DNA from: Candidatus Kapaibacterium sp.
GTDB lineage: Bacteria > Bacteroidota > Ignavibacteria > Kapaibacteriales > UBA4661
NCBI GenBank assembly: GCA_025363605.1
Contig: JANYDO010000434.1
Span: forward strand, 1-39,761
Direction of reading: 5' to 3'
Length of the DNA: 39,761 bases
Shown here: one piece after another, positions 24,916 to 33,000 of the stretch
How the letters are laid out: each line of letters opens with the position of its first letter
Position numbering within the stretch: the first letter of the stretch is position 1
The notes under the pieces: model-generated
What the model saw: only the letters and a program-made list of their open reading frames with translations
The model's database searches: none
Told to the model about the DNA's origin: nothing
Program-made: the position numbers and the translations under genes

Positions 24916-26034
24916 CTAGCCCAGCGCCTGCGCCAAATCTGCTTGTAAATCTTCGTAATGCTCCAAGCCGATGGAAAGCCGAAGCAATCCCTTCGGCGTA
25001 GGTGAATCTACGCCTTCCACGGATGCGCGGTGCTCAATAAGGCTCTCGACCGCACCCAGACTGGTCGCGCAGGTGAACAATTTCACGTTGCCGCAGACAG
25101 CAATCGCTGCATCCCAGCCGCCTTTAATTTCTACCGAGAGCATTCCGCCAAAGCCCTTCATCTGGCGCTTTGCCAGTGCATGAAAGCGGTTATCAGGCAA
25201 ACCCGGATAATGTACTTTTTCCACGTTGGGATGCTGCGCCAGATACTCCGCTATCTTCATTGCGTTTTCCGAGTGTGCTTTCATGCGCTGCGGAAGCGTG
25301 GAAATGCTGCGAAGCGTGAGCCAGCAATCAAATGGCGAAGGTACGCCGCCGCCGACCTTCTGGAACAAACGAATTTTTTCATAGACCGCACCAGACTCGC
25401 GCGTAGCAATGATGCCACCCAGCACGTCGCTATGTCCGGCAAGATATTTGGTCGAGGAATGAAACACAGCATCGCAGCCAAGTTCGAGAGGCTTTTGCAA
25501 AAGCGGTGTTGCCCATGTGTTATCGCAAACGCAGAGTGCGCCTGCCTTGTGAGCAATGTCGGCTACTGCTGCAATATCGGTCAGAAACAATCCCGGATTA
25601 GACGGAGTTTCTGTCCATATCAGACGTGTATTCGGCTTGACGGCGGCTTGTACTGCCTGAAGGTTGCTCATATCCACAAAACTCGACTCCAAACCCCACG
25701 AGCCGTACAGCTCACTCACAAGGCGGCGCATGGTGAAATAGCAATCCGTCGGCATGATTACGTGGTCGCCCGCCTTCAGCATCGTGTGGACAAGCGCCGT
25801 TGCAGCCGCCATACCGGAAGCAAAGGCTATTCCTTCGGTTCCGCCTTCCAGTCCGGCAACGCAGATTTCGAGTGCTCCGCGATTGGGATTGTCGTAACGG
25901 GAGTACAAATAGGTATCGTACGTGCTGTCGGGCGCGTGCTGAAACGTCGTGGAAAGGACGATAGCAGGCGCAACAGCTTTCGTTACGGGGTCAATCGCCC
26001 TTCCGGCGTGTATGGCAAAGGTTTCGGTATGCAT
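24916..26034 (-). CDS. Trans-sulfuration PLP enzyme (cystathionine gamma-synthase/lyase family)
   Basis: 372 aa, Cys/Met-metabolism PLP family. Seen: YSRYDNPNRGALE (phosphate-binding Tyr/Arg region), FASGMAAATALVHTML, ETPSNPGLFLTDIAAVADIA, CDNTWATPLLQKPLELG, the PLP lysine K196 in HSSTKYLAGHSDVLGG, and C-terminal SLGAVESLIEH and LLRLSIGLEHYEDL. Members interconvert cystathionine, homocysteine, cysteine and activated homoserine; sequence alone does not separate synthase, gamma-lyase or sulfhydrylase activities. The MTHFR fusion at 11874 and EgtB at 37800 place it among other sulfur or one-carbon genes in the window, though not in one operon. It is a single gene with a hairpin downstream and a repeat-rich 428-bp spacer upstream. 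ATG 26034 has no clear Shine-Dalgarno. Confidence 0.92.
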   Translation of the reverse strand: MHTETFAIHAGRAIDPVTKAVAPAIVLSTTFQHAPDSTYDTYLYSRYDNPNRGALEICVAGLEGGTEGIAFASGMAAATALVHTMLKAGDHVIMPTDCYFTMRRLVSELYGSWGLESSFVDMSNLQAVQAAVKPNTRLIWTETPSNPGLFLTDIAAVADIAHKAGALCVCDNTWATPLLQKPLELGCDAVFHSSTKYLAGHSDVLGGIIATRESGAVYEKIRLFQKVGGGVPSPFDCWLTLRSISTLPQRMKAHSENAMKIAEYLAQHPNVEKVHYPGLPDNRFHALAKRQMKGFGGMLSVEIKGGWDAAIAVCGNVKLFTCATSLGAVESLIEHRASVEGVDSPTPKGLLRLSIGLEHYEDLQADLAQALG

Positions 26035-26462
26035 AGCAAAGGGAAAAACATGGGTTCGTAAAATGGAATTGAGTTCGAGAGGATTAAAGGAATCGTTAAA
26101 AAATAAATGAGTAAATCTTCCTTGGTGGCACAGACATTCTTGTCTGTGTAGTCCTTCAACACCTCTTCAAACCTCACAGACAAGATGAGCGCCGCGCTCA
26201 GTCTGTGCCACCGAAGCCAAAAAACTTTGACACTTTATTTTTTGTGTCATCCTAATAAGGAAAATTGAACGCGCACAATCTACATATTTCCTACGAAATG
26301 ACCACCTTCCCTATCCAAATTTGCGGAAAAGCAGGATTTTCTCCCTGCGTATCATGCTGAGATTTCGTATATTGTAACCTATTGACCTCACAAGTCTTTC
26401 TTCAATTACGATTTCTTCAGATTTTTTTTTCACGTTTTTTACATCGTCTCAAGGAGTTGTGT
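26035..26462. other. 428-bp divergent intergenic spacer with REP-like palindromes
   Basis: No coding frame is supported. The left third holds the start region of the cystathionine gene. The middle (26121-26219) is a REP-like inverted pair. The right part is AT-rich and ends with a T-run and an AAGGAG ribosome site for the DUF4397 gene. A TATATTGT sequence near 26368-26375 is a poor -7 match, so no promoter is called. Confidence 0.7.
26121..26219. repeat. REP/BIME-like inverted palindrome pair, family 1 copy A
   Basis: GGTGGCACAGAC at 26124-26135 and its exact complement GTCTGTGCCACC at 26201-26212 bracket inner arms CTTGTCTGTG (26139-26148) and CACAGACAAG (26175-26184). Each half is itself a palindrome. 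In the right half the 3-nt loop is replaced by another hairpin, TGAGCG-CCG-CGCTCA. The same unit recurs at 28565-28632. Confidence 0.85.
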
Positions 26463-28421
26463 ATGACACGCTTTGTTCGTCTCCGCATCGTGGTTATTGC
26501 GCTGGGAATCTTCACAGCATTTAGTGGTACAATGACTGCTCAAAACAGCGCTGTTACGACTTCATTGCAATTTATTCATCTTTCGCCCGATCCTGCCACC
26601 AGTCCCATTGCCGTCTGGGCGGGAGTTTCGATTTTTGCTGGAACGGTACAATTTTTTCCTGCCACATCCAACATCTCATTTCGTGGCGCGACTCCCGTTA
26701 TTTCAGGCGTTGCCGGTCCTCTGGGGCAAATATCGGTAGCGCAATTTATCGGGCAATCTCTTGGCGCAAATCTCACGGCTGTTACGAATACTTCCGCGAC
26801 TCCCACCATTCAAGGCGGTCAGTTTAGCGGTTTAGTCCTGAGTACCGGTGCAAACATAGCATTTGTGCGCGGTGTCATAGACCCTGCTACCTTTGCTGTC
26901 AATCCCGATGGGAAAGCAACACGCCTCACCATTAGCGTTGTGACAGACCCAGCACCAGTACCATCAGCTTCCACAACAAGAATACTCTTTTACCAAGGCG
27001 TTACCGATGCTCCTCCGCTTGACGTAATTATCCGTGAAACAGGCGACATTGTGGCAACGCAGCTTGCGTTTGACCAAGTCGTTGCGTACAACATTCCTAC
27101 CGGCAATTACACCATCGACATTTACCAAAGTTCACCCAGAACCCTTTTACGGTCATATAGCGCTCCACTTCAGACATTAGGTTATGCCGGACAGCGCGTG
27201 ATTATTTCTGCAAGTGGTTTTTTGACTCCTTCGCTTAATCGCAACGGCGCTGCCTTTGGCTTGGTCGCTGTACCGAACACCGAGTCTGTCGCTACACCAA
27301 CGGTCTTCGCCACCGCCGCACCGCCATCGGCGGGCAATGCGCTTCCGGCGATTAGCCTCCAAACGATTCATGCCTCAGCTGACCCGACGCTCAGTCCCAT
27401 CGCATTTTGGCTGAATACGGCTCCTTTTGGCGGAGCGCAGTTTTTCCCGATTAGTACCAATCTTGCCTTCCGCACTGCTACACCTGTGCGAACAAGTATT
27501 TCTGCCGGGACGCTCCAAGTACCGATTGCGGGCAATACCGGCCGCCCGACCGATGCACTCATCACGGCTATTACAACAGGCACTTTACCCGGCGCGGGCA
27601 TTATCCGTGTGCCGAATTACTCTTTTGCACCGTTAGCAAATTTCACCTTACTGGAAGGCGTAAGCGATTCCACGCGCTTTGCACCGAATCCGATTAGACG
27701 CAGCATTCGCTTCCAACTCCGCACGCTTCCAGACACAGCGACCTTTGTAGCAAGCAGCCAAACACGCCTGCTCGTGGCTCACTCCGTTACCGACGCGCCC
27801 GATATTGTGCTTGATGTGCGCGATGCCTTGGGCAATACCCTTGGAACGTTAGGACCACTCACCTACGGTCTGACCTTTGTAACCACTAATCTCACCATCG
27901 GAAATTACACACTGTCAATGCGACCTAACGGAACGAATACGGTACTTGGAACGTTTAGTTTGAATCTTCTTTCCGAGAATCTGGGTGGTAAACGTATCTT
28001 GCTTACTGCGACTGGCTTTGCCAACCCCGCACAAAATCTGGGCGGACCCGGAGTGCGAATTTTGGCTGCGGTAAATGATAGCAACGGGCGTTTCTTCTTG
28101 CTGCCGGGTGGCTTCACCGCTGTTCGTCAAGAGCAAGTCGCACCGCAAGCGGCTTCAGGAATGATGCTCCACATCATCTCACCAAACCCCGTGCGCGACG
28201 AAGCAACTATCCGCTATGACCTCAGCGAAGCAAAAGAAATCGCAATGAATATTCTGGACACGCAAGGCAAAACCATCTGGAGCGCAGAAAGCCGCTTTAT
28301 GCCAGCCGGAGAACACTCCCTGAAACTTGACGCAAGTGCATTCGCACAAGGTGCGTATTTGGTGCGCTTGAGCGATTTGCAAGGGAACATGGCTTCCACA
28401 CGATTGATGATTGTGCGGTAA
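26463..28421 (+). CDS. Exported DUF4397-domain protein with T9SS C-terminal sorting domain
   Basis: 652 aa from ATG 26463; the track start at 26382 is a TTG. AAGGAG at 26451-26456 with 6-nt spacing and a signal peptide (RLRIVVIALGIFTAFSGTMTAQ) fix the start. The body has two related halves: residues about 33-270 (LQFIHLSPDPATSPIAVWAG, FYQGVTDAPPLDVIIRETG) and about 305-550 (IHASADPTLSPIAFWLN, VAHSVTDAPDIVLDVRDALG), each with DUF4397-like beta sandwiches and an internal duplication. Residues about 570-652 are a type A T9SS sorting domain (IISPNPVRDEATIRYDL, GAYLVRLSDLQGN, ending LMIVR), so the protein should cross the outer membrane and be displayed or released. Its function is unknown. It shares its secretion route with the giant protein at 387. 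Confidence 0.9.
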   Translation: MTRFVRLRIVVIALGIFTAFSGTMTAQNSAVTTSLQFIHLSPDPATSPIAVWAGVSIFAGTVQFFPATSNISFRGATPVISGVAGPLGQISVAQFIGQSLGANLTAVTNTSATPTIQGGQFSGLVLSTGANIAFVRGVIDPATFAVNPDGKATRLTISVVTDPAPVPSASTTRILFYQGVTDAPPLDVIIRETGDIVATQLAFDQVVAYNIPTGNYTIDIYQSSPRTLLRSYSAPLQTLGYAGQRVIISASGFLTPSLNRNGAAFGLVAVPNTESVATPTVFATAAPPSAGNALPAISLQTIHASADPTLSPIAFWLNTAPFGGAQFFPISTNLAFRTATPVRTSISAGTLQVPIAGNTGRPTDALITAITTGTLPGAGIIRVPNYSFAPLANFTLLEGVSDSTRFAPNPIRRSIRFQLRTLPDTATFVASSQTRLLVAHSVTDAPDIVLDVRDALGNTLGTLGPLTYGLTFVTTNLTIGNYTLSMRPNGTNTVLGTFSLNLLSENLGGKRILLTATGFANPAQNLGGPGVRILAAVNDSNGRFFLLPGGFTAVRQEQVAPQAASGMMLHIISPNPVRDEATIRYDLSEAKEIAMNILDTQGKTIWSAESRFMPAGEHSLKLDASAFAQGAYLVRLSDLQGNMASTRLMIVR

Positions 28422-28459
28422 AGCATAAACAGACAATTACTTGCCGATGATAATAAACC

Positions 28460-28500
28460 ATGCAAGTCTTATTTAGACGAAATCTAAATAAGACTTGCAT
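28460..28500 (+). terminator. Long AT-rich hairpin after the DUF4397 gene
   Basis: ATGCAAGTCTTATTTAGA and its exact complement form an 18-bp stem with a 5-nt loop (CGAAA), 39 bp after the stop codon, followed by TTTAGAATAA. Terminator function is likely despite the low GC content. The right arm overlaps the -33 element of a candidate promoter. Confidence 0.65.
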
Positions 28501-28525
28501 TTTAGAATAATCCGACCTATATTTG
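28495..28525 (+). promoter_or_regulatory. Candidate Bacteroidota-type promoter for the desaturase
   Basis: TTG (28495-28497), a 20-nt spacer and TATATTTG (28518-28525) match the TTG / TAnnTTTG pattern. It would give a leader of nearly 300 nt containing the repeat pair at 28565-28632. Confidence 0.45.
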
Positions 28526-28564
28526 TGAAGCTAAGGTATTGAACGAAATTATCTTGAACTATCT

Positions 28565-28636
28565 GCACAGACAAGAGTGTCTGTGCTACGGCATGGGAAC
28601 TGGTTTTGGTGGCACAGACACTCTTGTCTGTGTTCC
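28565..28636. repeat. REP/BIME-like inverted palindrome pair, family 1 copy B
   Basis: The 22-nt near-palindrome at 28565-28586 is an inverted copy of the unit at 28612-28632, with 21 nt identical. The second unit keeps the flank TTGGTGGCACAGAC also found at 26123. The two units are separated by about 25 nt. Confidence 0.85.
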
Positions 28637-28823
28637 AAGTATCACTGTCCAAATGCTTATTGGAAATTACCTCACTACATAGCAACCCTTCAGGGAGGAC
28701 AAAGCACTACAAGTACAGGGAAATGGAAATAAACGCTTTGGCAAAGCCATTCTTTAGACCGAAAAATTAACCGTATAAAACCACATAACATTTTTTCACC
28801 TTTCACCTTTTTTCAATAATACT

Positions 28824-29747
28824 ATGCTTAAATTCAAAGCAGATTTACGTTCGCTTGCTTTTATGTCGGTCACAACGGCACTCCTCTTTGTGCAGTGGAA
28901 TATGCCGTTCAACCTCTTTCTTAGCCCCGTTTTGTATATTCTCTCGCTCTATTTAGCGATTACGGTTGCGGTGATGGCTCACAACCACAATCACCTTCCG
29001 ATGTGGAAAAATCAAACGATGAACACGCTCATGGATTACTGGATTACGCTTTTTTACGGATTTCCGGTCTTTGCGTGGATACCGACGCACAATCGTAATC
29101 ACCACCACTACACGAACCGCGAAGGCGACTTCACGATTACCTACCGCTACAGCGAAAACAATAACTTGATGACGCTTCTGAGCTATCCCGCCATTAGTAG
29201 CTATTTCCAACAGCACCCTATCGTTGAGTATTTACGCGACCTCTGGGTGCGCAATCGCACGAAATTTTTCCAATCTATCGGTCAATACGCTGCTCTGGGA
29301 GTAATGATTCTGGTAGCACTCGTGCTGGATTGGAAAAAAGCTATTTTGTTCGTGCTGATACCGCATCAAACGGCGCTTTTCTCCGTTCTGATTTTCAATT
29401 ATCTTCAGCACGTTCACGCTGACGAAGAATCGGAATACAACCATTCGCGCAATTTCGTAAGCAAACTCACCAATATTTGCCTCTTCAATAACGGCTTGCA
29501 CACAGCGCACCATATCCGTGCAAATGTGCATTGGAGCGAGGTTCCGGCACTTCATGCCAAAATCGAACACTTGATTGTACCCGAACTTAAAGAGCGCGGC
29601 TTCTGGCCTTATGTTTTCCGTGTTTATGTTGGTGGTCTCTTTATCCCCAAATATCGCGGAACGTCTATGCGTCTGGAACGCAAAGCAAACGAAGGCGCTT
29701 CTTCTTCGGTATCAATGCAAGCCCACGAGATGGCTTCAGCAGTATAA
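28824..29747 (+). CDS. Membrane fatty acid desaturase
   Basis: 307 aa. Integral membrane di-iron desaturase/hydroxylase family. The histidine clusters are HNHNH (53-57), THNRNHHHYTN (88-98), QHVHADEESEYNH (195-207) and GLHTAHHIRANVHW (224-237), alternating with hydrophobic helices at about 12-50, 70-87 and 152-190. These enzymes introduce a double bond into acyl chains of membrane lipids at the cytoplasmic face, needing O2 and reduced ferredoxin or cytochrome. The last 50 residues are polar. It is a single gene with a repeat-containing leader and a strong terminator 41 bp downstream. Regiospecificity cannot be told; a hydroxylase or ketolase of the same superfamily is the alternative. Confidence 0.9.
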   Translation: MLKFKADLRSLAFMSVTTALLFVQWNMPFNLFLSPVLYILSLYLAITVAVMAHNHNHLPMWKNQTMNTLMDYWITLFYGFPVFAWIPTHNRNHHHYTNREGDFTITYRYSENNNLMTLLSYPAISSYFQQHPIVEYLRDLWVRNRTKFFQSIGQYAALGVMILVALVLDWKKAILFVLIPHQTALFSVLIFNYLQHVHADEESEYNHSRNFVSKLTNICLFNNGLHTAHHIRANVHWSEVPALHAKIEHLIVPELKERGFWPYVFRVYVGGLFIPKYRGTSMRLERKANEGASSSVSMQAHEMASAV

Positions 29748-29788
29748 AACATTGAGCAAAGTCAACAGTTTTTGTTTTTGAAAAATAC

Positions 29789-29823
29789 AAAACCCGCATT
29801 ATCGCTACGATAGTGCGGGTTTT
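29789..29823. terminator. Bidirectional terminator between desaturase and WD40-caspase genes
   Basis: Arms AAAACCCGCATTATC (29789-29803) and GATAGTGCGGGTTT (29809-29823) pair with one G-T mismatch. They are followed by TTCTGTTTTTTT on the plus strand and by GGGTTTTGTATTTTT on the minus strand. It contains the same 13-mer TATCGCTACGATA as the 23085 terminator. Confidence 0.85.
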
Positions 29824-29876
29824 CTGTTTTTTTGAGAGTAAAGATATATGCAATTCTGATTGGATTGAAAAACTCA

Positions 29877-29961
29877 GTCATGCCGACACAGGTCGGCATC
29901 CATTGGAAACGTATAAATACTGTTTTCTTTCGATATGGATACCGACATACGTCGGTATGAC
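29877..29961. repeat. REP-like inverted palindrome pair, family 2
   Basis: GTCATGCCGACACAGGTCGG at 29877 starts a 27-nt palindromic unit. An inverted, slightly diverged copy (ACCGACATACGTCGG core) ends at 29961, with 31 nt between. It lies between the shared terminator and the caspase stop codon and resembles short dispersed extragenic palindromes. Confidence 0.8.
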
Positions 29962-30025
29962 AGCCTGATGTTTCCACCATTCGCAGAAGATACTTCCAAA
30001 TGAAAGAATCTAGAATCAGATATTT

Positions 30026-33000
30026 TTACTTTTTCGTTATCGGTACAATCTCGAAATCCTTACCCGATAACTGCCCGAATGGCGTTTGTTCCTTGCCTTT
30101 GAGCAGTTGGCGCGTTAGCTCCGGCACTTGCTCCTCGACGTAGTTTTTGAGTGCATTGACAGTGACTTTACCTTTATCGTTCTTGACTTCGCCGCCGAGT
30201 GCTTTCAAAAGCGTGTAGGAAAAGACACCGTGCTGGATGGATGTCACCTGATTGGCGGCTTGGTCGGACGATGCTGATGCAATGACCGCACTACCGGTCT
30301 TCCGCGCCACACCTTTGACGGATTTGGACTGCATGAAGTCATCAAGAGCTGCACCGGACTGGCAAGCATCGAAGAGTACCAGTTGACGCGCTGCCGGAAC
30401 GTTTGTCAGCAGGACGCTGAGTTCCTTTGCCGATAAGCCGCGCGATTCAAGCTCTTGCTCATTCTTCACGTCCTGCATCACAAGATAGAACGACGTTTGT
30501 TCGTCAGCCGTCACCACTTTGCCGTGTCCGGCGTAGAAGAATACGAACACGTCCTGGCGTTGTGCGGTCTCGGTGATTTTTTTGAAGATTTCTTGCACCT
30601 TCTCTTTTTTTGCTTCCGCGTCGTAGAGTTCGTACTTAAACACTTTGTCGTAGCCGCCTTGCGCAGCATTGCCGATAATAGTTTTCAGAACGTCCTGTGC
30701 GTCGGGGCGAGCGTAGGGCAAATTATACTCTTTGTTGAGATAATCGTTTACACCGATAGCGAAAACGTGTAGATTCGAGGTCTGAACGGGAATATTGCAA
30801 AAGACGGTAGCTTCTGCCGCATTGGATTCAGTTTTATCGGTGTTGATAGCAACGACTTTCAGGTCATTTTTGCCCGGTAAAAGCTGAATCGTATAGTCAC
30901 GCAAGATAGTAAAACCCTGCGCCGAAGGGAGATTCTTGAATTCTTCGGGGAAAAGCAACTTGCCATTTTGGAAAATGCGAATTTCAGCAATCTGGGATCC
31001 TCTGTCTTTTACGCCAACGGTAAGATTCACACGGGGCGAAGCAAGCGTATCGGCGGGACGTGGAGCAAGAATCTCGACCAACGGCGGCAATTTGAAATCG
31101 CGCGTAATGTCGGGAGCCATCTGCACACCGGCAACAGGATTAACGACTTCCGCCGATGCAGCCGCAACGGCAGCTTCTTGTTGTTTTTTCACTTCAGCTT
31201 GCCGGAGTGCAAGCGTTTCTGCCTCTTGCTTCGCTTTTGCTTCAGCCGCAAGACGCACTTTTGCTTCGGCTTCCTGTTTTGCTTTCAAATCCGCCTGTTG
31301 CTTGGCAAGAGCATCTGCATCTTGTTTTGCCTTGGCTTCAGCCGCAATGCGGACTTTCGCGTCTGCTTCTTGCTTCGCTTTCAAATCTACTTGCTGCTTG
31401 GCAAGAGCATCTTGTGCTGCTTTTTCTTTCGCAGCCGCTTGTTGTTTAGTGAGTTCGTCTGCTTCACGTTTTGCTTTTGCTTCAGCTTCCGTGCGGGCTT
31501 TAGCTTCGGCTATCTGTTTTACTTTCAGGTCTGCTTGTTGCTTGGCAAGAGCATCTGCCTCTTGTTTTGCTTTGGCTTCAGCGACAATGCTGGCTTTCGT
31601 TTCGTTTTCTTGTTGCGTTTTGAGCGCCAGTTGCTGTTTGGCAAGTTCCGCCGATTCACGTTTGGCTTCGGCTTCCGCATCGCGTTTTGCCTTTGCGGTA
31701 GCTTCTTTCGCAGCTTTATCTTGTTGGGCTTTCAAAGCCACTGCTGCGGGTGAAGCAGGAAAAATACGCGACAGCAGTTTCGGCGAGTAAAAGCGCTCAA
31801 AGAACGCATCCAACTGCACCGGCTGACCATCCACGACCCAGTGCAAGAGCTTCGTGCCGTCTTCCGAACCGTCGAACTGCCCGTCCGGCGTTACCACGAC
31901 CCAGTCGCCTCTGTCTAAACCGACCAACGTAGCATTTTCCTTGCCTTCGATAGCATCCCAGACGATGACTTTCGCGTCCGCACTAGCGCTGGCAAGTGTG
32001 CGGTTGTTGGGATGGAAAGACGTTGCCAGCACCCAGTTTGCATGACCTTTGAGCGTCTTAATTTCTTTGCCGCTCGCCACATCCCAGACTTTTACGTCGT
32101 CATCCGTAGCGCCGCTTGCCGCGTATTTGCCGTCGTTGCTCATCGAAACAGCCATCACCTCGCCTTTATGCCCTGCGAAGGTCTTGACAGCTTGCCCGCT
32201 CGCCACATCCCAGACTTTGACAGTGCGGTCGGCGCTACCCGAAACAAGCTGTTTCCCGTTCGCAGAAAACGCAACGCTGTTAATAAGTTCAGTGTGTCCG
32301 GCGAGCACTTTCAGTTCTTTGCCGCTCGCCACGTCCCAGAGACGAATCGTGCGGTCGGACGATGCCGTCGCAAGCGTCTTCCCATCAGGGCTAAACTGCA
32401 CGGAATACACACTTTTTCTATGCCCACGCAGCTTTTTGTCGAGCTTGCCTGTTTGAGGATTCCAAAGACTGACCACTGAATCAATCGCGCCACTAGCAAT
32501 CATGCTGCCGTCAGGGGAAACAGCAACGGCTTGAATTGGACTATCATCGGTGGTAATCGTTTTCGTCATTTTACCCGTCTCGACGTTCCAAATGGCAATG
32601 CTCTTGTTGTCGAGCGATGTTCCGCCCGCCACAAGCGTCTTACCATCGGCAGTGTAGGAAAGGCTTGCCACCTGAATAAGCGGTGCTTTCAGGTCGGCAG
32701 GTTCTGTACCTTTTTCCAAATCCCAGAGGCGGATATTGTTCCCATCTTTGTCGGAATGCGCCGTAGCGAGGTGATTCCCCGTTTTGTCGAAGGCAACCGC
32801 CTTGATGACTTTTCGGTAGCCGTTGAACTCGCTTGCATCGCGCCCTGTCGCTACATCGTAGGTACGCATAGCGCGGTCAGCGCCGCCGGTGGTAAGTTTC
32901 GTACCGTCGGGCGAAAAGGCAAAGCACAGCACACGCGGCGAATTGCCGATAAAGGTGCGAAGTTTTTTGCCATTGAAGACGTTCCAAAGAGCCACCGTGC

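Larger units (their letters stand above)
28422..28823. other. 402-bp intergenic region: hairpin, promoter candidate and palindromic repeats
   Basis: No gene is supported. In order it holds an 18-bp perfect hairpin (28460-28500), a TTG-N20-TATATTTG promoter candidate (28495-28525) and an inverted pair of REP-like units (28565-28632). About 190 bp of AT-rich sequence without further recognisable structure then leads to the desaturase ATG. Confidence 0.7.

Noticed and set aside
25030-26061. 343-aa plus-strand ORF opposite the cystathionine enzyme gene
   Set aside because: It starts at a non-ATG codon, has low-complexity and Cys/Arg-rich composition with no recognisable domain, and is fully antisense to a gene with clear PLP-enzyme motifs.
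26121-29961. CRISPR array or tRNA genes in the palindrome-rich interval
   Set aside because: The repeats occur as inverted pairs rather than regularly spaced direct repeats, there are no cas genes, and no cloverleaf with a TpsiC-like GGTTCGA arm was found.
30936-31790. 284-aa Cys/Ser/Ala/Phe-rich plus-strand ORF
   Set aside because: It is the reverse frame of the Lys/Ala/Glu coiled-coil repeats of the WD40-caspase gene; the repetitive composition explains its openness.
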